Source of the DNA: Tetracentron sinense
Taxonomy: Eukaryota; Streptophyta; Magnoliopsida; Trochodendrales; Trochodendraceae
NCBI GenBank assembly: GCA_015143295.1
Contig: CM026568.1
Coordinates: 18,110,607 to 18,174,606, forward strand
Reading direction: 5' to 3'
Length of the DNA: 64,000 bases
A program made the translations under genes and the position numbers. This document shows positions 43,315 to 55,871 of the stretch, in pieces; the first letter of the stretch is position 1; each line of letters begins with the position of its first letter. Below the pieces are notes generated by a model. It made no database searches, was not told the origin of the DNA, and was given only the letters and a program-made list of their open reading frames with translations.

Positions 43315-44976
43315 TTAAAAATTATATATCAAAATTTGTATGGTAGAAAGACTTACCAATTATAATTATTTAATTTTTATAAAAATAATTTTATTTTTTT
43401 TATTTTAAATTAACATATATATATATATATATACATAGATAATAATAGAAATAGGTGAACTGGTAATGCCAAAAACAACCCCTAACCCACTCGCGCTCTC
43501 TCTCCCCTATCTCTCGTCTTCCCGAGATTTATATATCAAGGAAGAAAGGTGTGCTGTTGTGGCGATCGTGGAAGGTGAGGATATATGGATATTGCAATAC
43601 ATTTTGAAAAGAAAAATTCTGGATCTGTACCCTAATAACCCTGCAACTTATGTGTGTTGCTATCAAATGCCTTGACGGACAAGGGGTTGCTAGGATGATG
43701 CTGCAGGAGTTCGGAAGCTTAGTGAGCATCAAGACTACTCTTCTCAGGAGTGAAGTAGGACTGCAATTTTGAGTGGAAAATACATTTTACTCCAGTATTT
43801 TTAAATAAATTACAGGTTCTAAGTCGTGTTCAACAATGCTTATAGGTAGACTAGAGACAAAACAATGAAAGTAAAGACTGATATCTATATGTTACCTTTT
43901 ATCATTAAAAAAATGATACAAGAAATCTAAAGATGGGGAATTACTGTAATTTAAAACATGTATTAATTACTCGTAAACATATAAAATGTCTTCTAGGTAA
44001 TTTGAGATCAACAGGTTGTTAAGAATTTCAGTCACGGAATCCCTGATAATGAGAATTAGAGAGGTGGTTACAGAATGAAAGTTTGAGAAGGCTGGAACTG
44101 ATACTTTCATGAGAGAGAGAGGAATAACGTGAAAATGAGGAGAGAGAGAGAGAGATGCGTGGGAGAGTAGGTCACAAATTTTTTTAAATGGTGTTTTTGG
44201 CATTACCTATTTGTTTAAATGATGTCACCTCACTTATTTCTAGAGCTATTAATTTCTTTTGAAGAAGGGTATAAATGAGATATAGAAATAGAAAATAAGG
44301 ATAGGGAGTACCCTACCGATTCTCAATAGAATATCAAATAAGTTATGATACTTAAACCTAAACTTGAAAATCTAAATATTAGATAATTATAATTATATTC
44401 ACTAGTGGAAGGCACATGCCATGCACGCAAGTGTCCAATCTTAATGAATGTAAAAATTAAGTCTAAGTTGACTTCGGCTAGAATGATTAGGAAAACAAGA
44501 AAGTATAAGCTAAACAATGAATGGGTCCAACCTCATGCATACGACATTCGAGGCCAGTGGCTCGACTATGGTTTCTACTTCCTACTAAAAAAACCACCAA
44601 CTGCGACGTATTCAACCTGTGGAAACTGAAGTTGGCACAATTTTATTGGAATTATTAAACTAATATAATGAATGATTTGGCTTATAATGTAATCTTTATC
44701 ACAATGTTTATGTGTTAGATTTTTTTTCCTTTACAATGCATCATTTATATAAATTTAACAATAGCGGTTCCATTTGCAAGAGGTCTTGACTAAGTATCAT
44801 ACTAACAAGTAGTAACAATAGATTAACAATAGATGAGTAAAAAAAATATTCCAATGATGATCCAATGGTATTACAGTGCTAGGTGATGGTAGACAATGGT
44901 GGGTCCTTGTTGGACCATTCAATCAAACGTGATCAAAATTGATAAAATGAGGGTCAAGAACAATATTAAATCCATG
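43315..44976. other. Spacer, nothing recognised
   Basis: AT-rich, with a TA microsatellite near 43413. The short open frames (for example 43466-43675, 44405-44629) show no family features. Confidence 0.4.
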
Positions 44977-45263
44977 CAGGGTGGAGCCAAGATTCTTTTG
45001 CGGGGGGGCTAACAATGGGGGTTCAGGGGCTATGCCCCCGAATTTTTTTTTTGAGGGTAAGTTCATGGGTCATGTATCAATTGGTGTCCGTTTCTAAAGA
45101 ATATATAGTTATTTCTTAGAAGTTTAGGAAGGCTAGAGCACCCTATCCCACCCAGCTCCGCCCATTTCCCAGGTTGCGTCCCTAATAGGACAGTAAAAAA
45201 AAAAAATCCCAAAATTTCAGGAGGGGCTTCAGCCCCCCTAGGCCCCATGTGGCTCCGCCCCTG
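44977..45263. mobile_element. hAT-like 287-bp element, CAGGG ends
   Basis: Ends CAGGGTGGAGCCA and, inverted, CAGGGGCGGAGCCACATGG. Flanks AATCCATG (44969-44976) and AATGCATG (45264-45271) are an 8-bp duplication with one mismatch. G/C-rich inner arms (GGGGGGCT, AGCCCCCC) surround an AT-rich core. Confidence 0.7.
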
Positions 45264-47054
45264 AATGCATGAAAGTTTGGCAGAAATTTTCACCTACTCA
45301 CAAACCTAACAAAATAGAAGGGTGTGCTGCACCCTTAGACAATAAAAGATGGGTGGAATAAATAACAGATCGCATAGAGAGAAAGACGGTGTTTGAGATC
45401 CGGCGCGATTTGTCGGATTCCTTCAACTTGAAGATCTGAACGTTTAGGTTATCTGGCAGTGATAAGTACTCTAATTGGACGGTCGAAATGAAGGGATCTG
45501 TCACTCTCGTTGCTTCGGTCCTGGCCACCTACTCCAACGAGTGTGATGTCACCTCTCGTCTTACCTCAATGAGGGCTCTTCTTCTTCGAGGAGATATGGA
45601 GGTGGTTAGAGACGCGTATGAAAGATAATTGTAAGATGTGGGAGTGGAATATGACATGTAGAGATGCTACTATGTATAGAATAACTCTTAGGAAAGGTGT
45701 TGCCTTTTGAACTGAGACTCTTAAAGAGATAACGTGGGGGTAGTTAGAGATGATAGGAGAGAGAATATGTCTCTTTGAGGGGAAATAAATTAGGAACTTT
45801 TGACTCTTGTGTTGTGGGATATGTGGGTAGTTAGCATGTAGGAGAGAGAAGATAAGAGAATGATGGTGGGTAGAGACTTGTGAGATGAAATTGATAAGAT
45901 GTGAGAATAGTGATATCTTTGAGGGGAGAGAAAATAGAAACTCTTAAGATACATGATTACTTAGTGAAACAAATGAAATATATTATATATAAAATTTAAA
46001 TTTTAATAATTTTAGTATGGTATTTAACAACTAATTTCAACAGACGTTCTATCACTCATTCTCTCATTATAATAATAAAGATGAGAGGAGTGCAAGTCCA
46101 AGGATTGATGACCAAGTGAGAACTGCTATCCCCAATAGGGGCATTTTTGTAAAATAGAAATTTTAGGTGTAATATTCAAGGATGATGACCAAGTGAGAAC
46201 TGCTATCCCCAATAGGAGCATTTTTGGAAAATAGAAATTTTAGGTGTAATATTCGTATTCAATTTGTATACTTCAACCATTAGGTGTATTTTGGAGGCTG
46301 TTAATAGCTTTTACACTTGAGTCATATTTAAACTCTTTATGTTATTAATTAATTAAGTTTAAATATGAAAAGAAGTTTCAAGAGATAATTAAAGCTCCCC
46401 AAAATATGCTTGAAATTACATTATACAGAACTCCACCCGAGCTGCAGCCAATATTCATACTCAAACTCCAGTTAATTATACCTAGTAACCCAACAATTAT
46501 CGTTAGCTACACATGGTTAGACTATAGATGCCTTAAATACCCATTTAGATTACCAATGATCTAAGAGCAAATCACCCACTTAAAAAAAAAAAACTAGAAT
46601 AATTTAAAGTTGGAAAATATTTAATGTACTTGGGGTTTCCATCATGTAACGAAATGGCAGGTACTCATTGGTCTATGCCAACTTTTAAATTCTTATCAAC
46701 TATGGTTAAGATTCATTCACCCTTAGGGTTAACTAATCCAATTTTGATTTTTCCAAAAAAAAAACCTAAAATATTAACTTTAATTTAGTTAAGCTTATCC
46801 AGGATTAAAAGAGTGTTAAAAGGAACACAAAGACACGGGGTAAGTTAGGTATCGGACGCATGGGTCCACTAATCACTGCACTTAAAAGTTGCTCAACCAC
46901 AATTATTACACCGACCAATTGAAAACAGTGAAGTCAATAACATTTCATTTGATCGAACCTGTCACCCATAATAAATCACAAGAAAGCTAAGACAATTCAA
47001 ACATTTTGACCATTAGCCAAGCCACATAAATTTGATCGGGAAATAGTTAACGGA
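45264..47054. other. Spacer with repeat traces
   Basis: No gene called. A faint Ty1/copia gag-like phrase (plus-strand codons YSNWTVEMKGS near 45470) is too short to support. At about 46055-46082 the minus strand reads TCTTTATTATTATAATG, a Helitron-like 5' end. Local duplication of GATGACCAAGTGAGAACTGC near 46109 and 46184. Confidence 0.4.
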
Positions 47055-47239
47055 CCTAGGAAATGGATTTTAAAATTCAAGACTGGACCTCATTGGTTCA
47101 TGCCTTCCTCTTAAATACCCACTAGACCTCATTGGTCCATGACCCCCCCTCTTAAATACCTACCACAATTGGTGAGTATTTAAGAGGAGGGCATGAACCA
47201 ATGAGGTCCAGCCTTGGATTTTAAAATTCATTTCCTAGG
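47055..47239. mobile_element. Foldback element forming a long near-perfect hairpin
   Basis: 185 bp. The arms, about 47055-47122 and 47172-47239, are inverted copies with only a few mismatches, sharing CCTAGGAAATG, TTTTAAAAT and CTGGACCTCATTGGTTCATG. Each end is CCTAGG. Short spacer with a further partial copy of the arm. No coding potential. Confidence 0.75.
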
Positions 47240-47423
47240 TAAGCCTATCACTCTGCTCTGTTTGATTCAGCCAATTCCTCTCCAATTGACATGAGAGGAA
47301 ACCGAGGATTTTCTTCCTAGACAAAGTGACACGCGTCTCCATTTAAGGCATATTTTCATAGACAATAGACATTTTTTTTTTTTTTTGGGGAACGAGGGTA
47401 TCCAGGTGTGAGGGAAATTTACC

Positions 47424-48293
47424 GAAAGGACACGCGTCAGCAGCAGCTCCTCCCAAGTTCTGATTTACTGGTAGAACGTTGGAGTGGAGGGTGTGATACC
47501 CTGACCTGTACTCCGATGATTAAGTCAGTAGGTGTAGAAGATGATGAACAGTAATAATATAATAGAGAGTTCGAAAGTCTTAGCTCCTCCAATTTTTTTT
47601 CCCCCCTTTCACACTGTTTTTCACAGGTTTATATAGGCCACCCTTGCCATGGCCATGGGCATCCATTGATGTCCATGCATACCTCGAATCCTTGATGTGT
47701 ACTTCAGTAATCATTTTAGTTAGATCTCCCGGTCATTCGTACTGCACGCGCATCTGCACACAAAAAGAGCAGGCAAAGAGTAGGAACTCGTCCGAGGTGA
47801 CTGGCATTAAATGCAGCATTAAATGTCATTTAATGCCAAGACAATGTTACCTACCTACCATCGTAGAGGTAGGATCAGTCCCAGGCGACTGGGCAGTAAC
47901 GCCAGATCTCATTACGTGTTAGGATACGCGATCGTGGACAATAAGACGACGGGTACGTCGTCAGAATGAGGACGTGATCGTCGTCCATGAGACCACGGGT
48001 CCGTCGTCAGAATGAAGACGTGATCGTCGTACATGAGACCACGGGTCCGTCGTCAGAATGAAGACGTGATCGTCGTACATGAGACCACGGGTCCGTCGTC
48101 AGAATGAGGACGTGATCGTCGTCCATGAAACCACGGGTCCGTCGTCAGAATGAAGACGTGATCGTCGTCCATGAGACCACGTTCTCGTCGTCCATACGAC
48201 AACGGGCCCGTCGTCGAGGAGACGACGGAAATGAGCTCAAACGATAACACCACACTGAGGACGAGCTCGTTGTTACCACACTTAGGTTTTTAC
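47424..48293. mobile_element. 870-bp element with minisatellite, 10-bp duplication
   Basis: The perfect direct repeat GAAATTTACC lies at 47414-47423 and 48294-48303. The ends (GAAAGGACACG and ...GGTTTTTAC) show no clear terminal inverted repeat. A 9-10-bp duplication suggests a Mutator-like element without terminal repeats. No transposase. A 46-bp tandem array fills the right part. Confidence 0.6.
47943..48230. repeat. 46-bp tandem repeat (minisatellite)
   Basis: At least five units of 46 bp; the anchor CGGGT(C/A)CGTCGTC recurs at 47951, 47997, 48043, 48089 and 48135, with a variant at 48181. Units are rich in GTCGTC/GACGAC and contain GACGTGATCGTCGT. The even phase makes long open frames on both strands, which are not genes. 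Confidence 0.85.
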
Positions 48294-48410
48294 GAAATTT
48301 ACCCATTACACCAGGCCTTTTAGAGCACTTGACTATTCCCTCGGGCACGTGCAACACTCCCCAAACCACACGCACCAAGTAAGATGGGATTACTCCTTAA
48401 GGGTTTTAGA

Positions 48411-50277
48411 GACATGTGTCACCATTTGTCATTTCACATTTAATTCAGAGAAAAAAAGCCTGTAAAGTTTTAATTCATGAATTCAAACATCAACCATGAT
48501 AAGGATATTTTTATCTAACATACATAAAAACTATTTTAATAATTAAAATAAATTAAATATCCATACCTAGGTATAAATTCCTTTGTTTTATTTATTTATT
48601 TATTTGAGTCAAATGCCTTCTCTTACCTATTGAGTTGAAGGTCTTTTAACTCTCCGATGACCTATTTTCTTGGCAACTAGATAAGGGGCTCTTGCCTCTT
48701 ATATAGGTAAGTATCACGATGAATGCTTTTATCATCTGGGTTCAATCCAATATGCTTTAATTAAACAAGAAAGACCGATCCAAGATTTTTTAATAAAATA
48801 AAAAATCTTTTAATTATTACAAGACCACAAGCTAAATAATCTTAGGCATGTGCGAGTCTATCAGGCATGTGCTTGAGAGAATCATATCTCCTTAAGAAGG
48901 CCGGGCTGGGCTGACCATGACTTGACTTGGTACCCCTTGTCAGATTCTGGCCACCTCCTTTTATGAGGCCTCAATGACCATAGATCGAACCTATCCAATT
49001 TTTTTAGTGCCATGGTCGGCTGCTCATGGACTAATTGTACCTATCATTGCCTTTTTGGGGTCAATATCAATAATGTAGTTCATCTAAGGATAAATATAAT
49101 CCAAATTATTGAGCTATATATGACACAATCAAACCCGAATGAAAGATCTTTTCAAAGCACATATTCCTCTAGGATGGCGATTGGGGCGTGGACATAATGA
49201 TCTTTATGACACAATCAATAATTTACGCCTTCATAACAGAAGACTTCTGAACTCAAGCTGCGTTATTTATGTATGTAAACAATGGCCACAGAGCAGTATA
49301 GCCTATTGTCTATGTGGAAGCATGGAGTGATAGGCTGTATCCGTCTTCTTCTTCTTATCTTTTTGGTGGATGGACATTATCGATTGTCTGTTACCGACAG
49401 AAACTTGACTTGTTAGGTGAGTTCCCTCAGGCCTCAATTTCCACTGATTGAATTTTGCCAGCCATTACTCGGGACAAACCAATATCAAGACGAGCCTGTG
49501 TTGAGCATTTTAAGTCTAAACAACTTGGTTCAAGGCATCTTTGGGCCGAGTCTAAGCTATTAATAAGCTTTAAGCTAGGAACAGGCATGGCCCATGTCTC
49601 CACATGATCAGGTCCAAGCCCAAGTGCCCAACCCATGCGGGTTCGAGGTCTAGGAAAAATCCCAGCTCAGAGCGATCGGAATTGGTCCCATCTTGCCTAG
49701 GTTCAGCATCGACATGTGGCGATAAAAAAGGGGAAATCCCTGTTTTATTTTCTCCCATGTTTTTTGATTTCTCTCTATTTGATATCTTCTCCCCTTTTAT
49801 GGCCACATGTCGAAAGCCACCGAGAGTAAGACGGTTTTGGTCTTGCGAGAGCAAGACCAAATCCGTTCCCGGAGCAGGTTGTGCTCAAATGCCGAGTGGA
49901 TTTTTTTATTGACATTTTTACCCTCTGGCCACGTGGAGGGATGACATGACATGACAGATTGATACCATCCATTAGACCGTGGACTTCTGAGTTGCATATG
50001 CGTGCAGTTCCGGTCCTTGGCCTTTTCTACACTGTTCAATGCCCTCGACCACATCCGCCCAATTCCTAATTCCAGCAAATTCTCAACAAAAGAAAAGAAA
50101 AAGTTTTTGCTTTCTTTTTTGGTTAACACAATATAGCAGCACACACTATATATAAGTATTTAACACACCCACACCCACACCCCCACCCCAGGCCACAAGG
50201 CAATTGCACCCACACACACCCTTTCCAAAAATTAGAGGAGGGGCTCTAAGAGCTCGCTATTTTAAGGGGAAGTTACT
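48411..50277. other. Spacer with repeat traces
   Basis: No gene recognised. 49710-49810 carries an inverted copy of part of the foldback element at 41738. Confidence 0.4.
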
Positions 50278-50640
50278 GATGTGGGACTAAGTTTCCTTTT
50301 AGTTTGTTTGGTTAACACAATATAACACGCACACACGCGTCTAGGCCACAAGGTCATTGCACCATTTCAAGGATAAGTCACCGATATGGGACTAAGTCCC
50401 CTTTTAGTTTTTCTGGTTAACACAACATATCACACACACATGCAAACCAGACCATTGCACCCACACACCCACTGGAAAAGGAGGAGGTGGGGCTCTATGG
50501 GCTCACTATCTCAAGGGTATATTACCGATGTGGGACTAAGTCCCCTTTTAATTTTTTTGGTTATATACCCCCCCAAGGCCACAAGGCCATTGCACCCACA
50601 CAAACTCTCTCAAAAAACAAGAGGGAGGTAATTAACCTAA
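50278..50640. repeat. Degenerate tandem repeat with GATGTGGGACTAAG
   Basis: GAT(G/A)TGGGACTAAGT(C/T)(C/T)CCTTTTA recurs at 50278, 50383 and 50527, each followed by GGTTA(A)-type sequence, a CACACA stretch and AAGGCCATTGCACC. Spacings are 105 and 144 bp. Confidence 0.6.
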
Positions 50641-50970
50641 ATGGAGCTATCCTTGCTTCCAAACACCCCCAACATTTATAATAAGGATAATGTTAGTCTA
50701 TTTCCTTTTCATCTAATTTTCTTTTTTTCTAAACAAGAAAAAAAAAGTGGACCCATAAAAAATAATCAATAATTCTTCATCTTCTTATTCAAAGAAAGAT
50801 AAAGTGGATGAAAAAGAAATTAGACGTAGTGTTACCCAATAATAAATTCCCTCTTCTCTCAAGGTGCTCTCCTCGGCAAAGTCCCATATTTTAATGGCCA
50901 CATTGCATTATATCCAACAAAAAGAGATGGAAGGTAGATCTAGATTGAGATATCATGCCGTAAATATACA

Positions 50971-51026
<56 letters not shown>

Positions 51027-52055
51027 GTTTATTATATTTGGGAAGGATCCACATAAATGGTGCTGGGTGGCCCCTAATAAGATCTACTTCCTCCCCTTCT
51101 AATCTAAAGATCCCCCCATCCACTGCCACTACCCACACAGCACAAAATCCCCTTTCCTCATTGATCCTAAAACAGCTTTCCATCCTCTACGGCATCCGAT
51201 TTTATGTTAGAAAATCTTAGACTAGCCAACAAATTTCCCAAGTATATATATCCAGTACAATTAAATTGTTTGATTTATTGTCTATCGCGTGAAATTCATG
51301 GACGCTTATGAATTACATGGTTATGATCAACTAATCAAGTTGAGTTTTATCCTAAAATATCTACTATGTTGTAGTCATCGGACAAAAAATCAAAGTCCCT
51401 TTATCCAAATCTCATATTCTGCCCAACATGGAAATGATCTCCAATGGTGACTGTAATTTGTACCCCACTAAGTCATGATATGTTTGTATGAAATTGGAGA
51501 CATATCTTTCATAGGTTTAAGAAAAGTAGCTAAAGTTATTGGGCCCTTTGTGTTCCCCCTTTTTCCTAGCTCAAATATACATTAACTAGGCAAGTTATAC
51601 ATACATGAATAATAAAATCAATGTATAATAAATTTTTTTTGGATGGATTGTTTATTATTTGGATTAGCAAGAGTAAGAGCAAGTTCCAAGAAGCTCCTTA
51701 AAATCCACATACCTAAACATGACACTAAAGGCTTGTTTAGATAAATTTTTGTGAAATGGAAATGACTTCTTTGGAATAACTTCTAAGAAAAATAATTTTT
51801 TTAAAAATTGGGGATTTCCCATAAAAGCTAGTTGGGGGAGCTTCTCTTAAAAGCTAACATTTTGACTGTTATGACTTTTGAGTCATGGAGAAGTTATTCT
51901 CTTAAGTGTCAAGTCAAACAACATTTCAACTGACTTTTGACTCTTCAAGAGACAAAAGTCACTAAAAGTCAATTTAGAAGTATATCCAAACTCTACCTAA
52001 CTCTACTTAGGGATTAAGTCACAAACAAGGGGATAATCTAAGTTAGACTTACGAT
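50641..52055. other. Spacer with a long TA microsatellite
   Basis: (TA)n of about 50 bp at 50974-51023. The remaining sequence is AT-rich with no gene recognised. Confidence 0.5.
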
Positions 52056-52064
52056 AATTAACAT

Positions 52065-52250
52065 TTTTTTTTCCAGAACAAGGATATCCGGGCCTCTTAG
52101 AGCACCCAACTAAGTCCCTCAAGCCATGGAGATCCCCTTATACTCCACAAACCAGGAAAGTCGAGATAAATCTTAAAGGGTGGCTAACAAGGGGAAGTGA
52201 CTCGAACTCAAGACCTCTGCTTCTTGAGGTGTGGTCTTGGCCACTAGCCC
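52065..52250 (-). mobile_element. tRNA-derived SINE with perfect 9-bp duplication
   Basis: 186 bp flanked by AATTAACAT at 52056-52064 and 52251-52259. The minus strand starts GGGCTAGTGGCCAAGACCAC (A-box region) and has GAGTTCGAGTCAC about 35 nt on (B-box). It ends in an A run (plus-strand T run at 52064). The body shares GGATATCC with other copies in this window. Confidence 0.8.
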
Positions 52251-52259
52251 AATTAACAT

Positions 52260-54654
52260 ACCATAGCCGACTTTGTATTAATCAGAATCTCCTTGATAAA
52301 ATGACCCTCCTATGCCAATTTATCTCAAAATAATTGGGTAAAATGTTACAAACTAAGGGTTACCATTCATGATTAGTCATTTTTGGATGATTTAGTTTCC
52401 ATGGGAACTTGTTGCATTAGGGTTGTCATTTAGATTAAAGTCTCACTCGGTTAGGGTTTTCTCCATGTTCATTAAGAAACTTGAATGTTTTTTTTCTGCA
52501 GATGCCCACACGGAAGCAAGTAACTAAAGAGTGATTACAAACGCTAATGCTAACTCTAATTTTGATTTAGTTATAAATTTCACTTGTCACCATCTTAATT
52601 ATGTTACCTAAACCTATTCCTCATTTTCTTTGTTTGGATAATCTTCATTTGATTAGGTGATCAATTGAGGGAATTTCTTATCTAGTGGATAAAGTACTTA
52701 AAGCTAGAAGTTAGTTGTAATTAGTTTATTTCTTTCTTTGCTTTATGATAGAGACTTCTACCATTTTTTCTTCTTCTCAGGTGCTCCTAACTTTTTAGGA
52801 TAACCTTTTTTTATTCTTCTTGGGTGCTCCTAATTTCTTTTTTGGATAAACATAAAATTTGTAGTTAAATTTCCAATAATAACCCGCACTTTGATATCTA
52901 AATAACGATCCAAAATGTTGAAGAGCTAGAAAGACTATCATATCACTAACACCAACAAAAAAAAAAAAAAACTAACCCTAACCCCAATTCCCTAACACCT
53001 GTAGCCCTCATATAGGGGACCATTTCACAAATGATCTTGTAAAACTTGGGTAGTATAGCAATAGTAATTATAAAAGTTATGCATCTCAATGGGATATTTT
53101 TCGGTTTCTTAATGCACTTGCAAGAGATTTTCCTATAGTACTCACATTCTTCAGTACTGTTTCATACTACGCAAAGGTTAGTTTTGACCCAATTAAGATG
53201 TTAGAAAAAGGTCATTAGAAGCTCACATAACATATGGTGCAAGGATGTGTCGAAGAAATTCCTTGGACAAGTGCCCAAGGAGATCCATAGTCTATTATTC
53301 TTACGTAGGTTTCCGTCCTCTCAAATTCCTCTCATAAAAGATAAACAGTCAATCGCCAAAAAGATGATGCGACTTTCATAAATATATCTAAGGATGGTTC
53401 ATTCGATTTGGTTCTCATAGGCCACACTCATTTCAATAGACTGGTTGGCTTGTGCCAGTGGCAGTTTTCATATCTCCCATGTAGTGTTTAAGGTTTCATT
53501 CTCTTGAGTGATGGTGCTGGTGCGATGGTTGAGAGACCTGCTATGTCTTGCTTGCTTCTAAGTTGCACGTTCGGCTCTCTGACGCACTTATCACCGCTAA
53601 TTGGAGTTGTAGTCTAACCGTATTCGACTACCAAAAAAGATCTATTTCCAAGTAGGGTGTCAATGGGTAGTCTTGGACTTCTAAGGCCAACTCATTTACA
53701 ACAAGTTTTTGTGGCTCGAATTAGGTCCATTGACACCCCCAATGACAAGCACGTGTAGCTAGTATTCAAAAGTATCAAACATATATGAAAACAAGGGAAT
53801 GTATGATAAATAGGTAAGAATGTGGAATTATATAGATCTTAGTGTCTTAATGTTGGTGCATTTTGCCACGATTATCCTCCTGTGCGAATTGTGAATCTGT
53901 TTAGCCAATTATGCCCCCAAAGTATCTCGTTTTCCTCCCTCTAGGGCTGCAAAAGGTGTAGCGAATTACGAACCATATAAACTGCTTGCGAACTAAGTAG
54001 TTCTGCTATTTTTCATCCACGAAGTACAAATTAAGGAGGAGAGAAGCAAATGAAACCCATCTAATCTTTGTAGAAGGGCTGTTTGGCATCAATTCTAATG
54101 ATTCTCTAATTCTCAAAAAAAAATTCTTCTTCTTGAAGATGTGTTTTGAAAATCAATTTTGGGTTAAAAACCTGTTTGACAATGGTAACCAGAATCCGTT
54201 CTAAAGAACAAAAATAATAGAACTACATTCAAATGGAATTCTTTTTTAAAGAAATTGTAATAAATTATTGACAAATTAAAAATAAACTTTAAAAATAATA
54301 AAAGAAAATAAATGTGTTATAAGAGAGTATGTGTTTTTATTCTTCCTAAAGAAACAGTTCTGAAGATTGAAAAATTAAAAAAATTCTTCTCAATTTTTAC
54401 TCTAAAATGAGAACATTTTTTGGATATTAGCCTAACATTATTCTTAAGTTTTTATTCTCAAGAATAGAGAAATATTCTTTAGGAGTGATTGCAAACGGCC
54501 CCTTAAGATCTTGGCTACAACTAGAGACGTCTTCTATGCTGTAATCGGTTTATTTCAATTATTAAAAGTTAAGATTATAGCTGATGTGACATTAAAAGAG
54601 ACAAAATAAGTCAAAGCAAAATCCTAACCTTTTAAAAAGATTCAGAGTATATTG
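52260..54654. other. Spacer, nothing recognised
   Basis: AT-rich, with no open frame of note and no clear repeat boundaries. Confidence 0.4.
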
Positions 54655-54945
54655 GGAAGAGCAATAGTCCCCTCGTCGGCCGAGGAGGTGACTATTACTC
54701 CTTGCTCTCACATAACTGATCCTTCATCTCCCATTAACTCGGGTTAATTTTTTTAAAACCTTGAGTTAATTTTTTTTATATTATTTTTCTAAAAACCAAG
54801 GGTAGATGAGTGAATCCCAAGAGAGTGGATGAATCTTAAGCACAATTAAATAGGGTTAGAAAGGGGACACGTGGCAAGAAAATGGAAAGCCAAGATGCCC
54901 CTTCTCGCATCACCGACTGAGAAGGTGATTATTTTTCATTGGGGA
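54655..54945. repeat. Dispersed inverted-end repeat (family of 41500, 58920)
   Basis: Starts near GAGCAATAGTCCCCTCGTC and ends GAGAAGGTGATTATTTTTC, roughly inverted. AACCAAGGGTAGATGAGTG and ACACGTGGCAAGAAAATGG are shared with the copy at 58920. Target duplication not fixed. Confidence 0.55.
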
Positions 54946-54959
54946 ATATCCATATATAT

Positions 54960-55271
54960 CTTTATGGTGTATGTATACACCATAAAGGGATGACTTAGGA
55001 TCGTCTCCAGCTATAATCGCACAACGTCAAGTGTACCAATAAGTGCTGCTGTAGATGAGAAAGTCTGAACAATTGTGTTTCAAGAAAAGAAAGAAGGAAA
55101 GGTTAAGGAAAAAAAAGTACACTCGAGACGTCTTTTCTTTAACCTTTTCGTTCTTTCTTATCTTGAAACACTATGTTCATCCGTTCTCATCTACAGTAGT
55201 AATTATTCATACACGCGACGTCATGCGATTATAGCTAGAGACGATCCTAAGTCATCCCTTTATGGTGTATG
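54960..55271. mobile_element. MITE with long inverted arms, upstream of the GDU gene
   Basis: The arms share CATAAAGGGATGACTTAGGA and GTTTCAAGA.AAGAAAGAA and run almost to the centre. CTTTATGGTGTATG occurs directly at both ends (54960-54973 and 55258-55271). It lies 600 bp upstream of the GLUTAMINE DUMPER start. Open frames inside are a by-product. Confidence 0.7.
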
Positions 55272-55871
55272 CTTAAAGGGGATGGTTTGTTAGTTAACCG
55301 CATAAAAGGGTTGGGATTTTTCTTATTTCAAGGACAATGAAGGAGTTATTAGTCATTTTAGAGAAGGAAAGGGATAGATTGATAACTAGACCAATTGGAC
55401 AAGATGGGAAAACAAGACAATACTTGAGCCGAAAGGCACGTCTAGTGGTAGTGGGGTCCTATTCCAGGATAAGTAAAGACCCATTAAGAACAGATTCATA
55501 TACCCATTCCCATTTTCTCTATTGATTATTTACATCAACATCATTCATGTAAAATGAACTTCCTAACTGGTTCAAGGATCAGAGCTATTTGCTGTTTGGC
55601 TTGAGGGCATTACGAAACCGGGATAAGTTCGTGCCTGAATGGCGGCTTTTTTCTCAATAGAATTCCACATACTTCAATACTTTGGGTCTATAAAGCAAGA
55701 AAAATCCATCTTTCTTACAACTAAGGCCATTTTGGTAATTTAAAAACAACTGCTTTGTCCTAAGTCCTAACCCAACCACTATGTAATTCTAAATTATCGT
55801 CTATAAATATAGGATCATCAACCTCATTTCATTGCACTTACAGAGCTAGAGATATATAGAGAGAGAGAGAT
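55272..55871 (+). promoter_or_regulatory. Upstream region of the GLUTAMINE DUMPER gene
   Basis: TATA box TATAAATA at 55802-55809, 63 bp before the start codon, giving a leader of roughly 35 nt that includes a short GA run. No other element assigned. Confidence 0.6.

Larger units (their letters stand above)
47386..48410 (-). mobile_element. SINE-like retroposon split by an 870-bp insertion
   Basis: The left part (T run, GGGGAACGAGGGTATCC, to 47423) and the right part (48304-48410, CAGGCCTTTTAGAGCAC) join into one retroposon related to the SINEs at 6823 and 52065. Near-duplicated AGACAT flanks it on both sides. Its tail is a T run on the plus strand, so it lies on the minus strand. Confidence 0.45.

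Noticed and set aside
45440..45630. Ty1/copia gag remnant (YSNWTVEMK)
   Set aside because: Only about ten residues resemble the family; no flanking domains or LTRs found.
47943..48378. 46-bp direct repeats as a CRISPR array or repeat-protein gene
   Set aside because: Units are contiguous with no unique spacers, in a plant nuclear context, and open on both strands only because of the repeat period.
50864..51220. Open frames across the TA microsatellite
   Set aside because: Tyr-Ile repeats come from (TA)n; no conserved protein sequence on either side.
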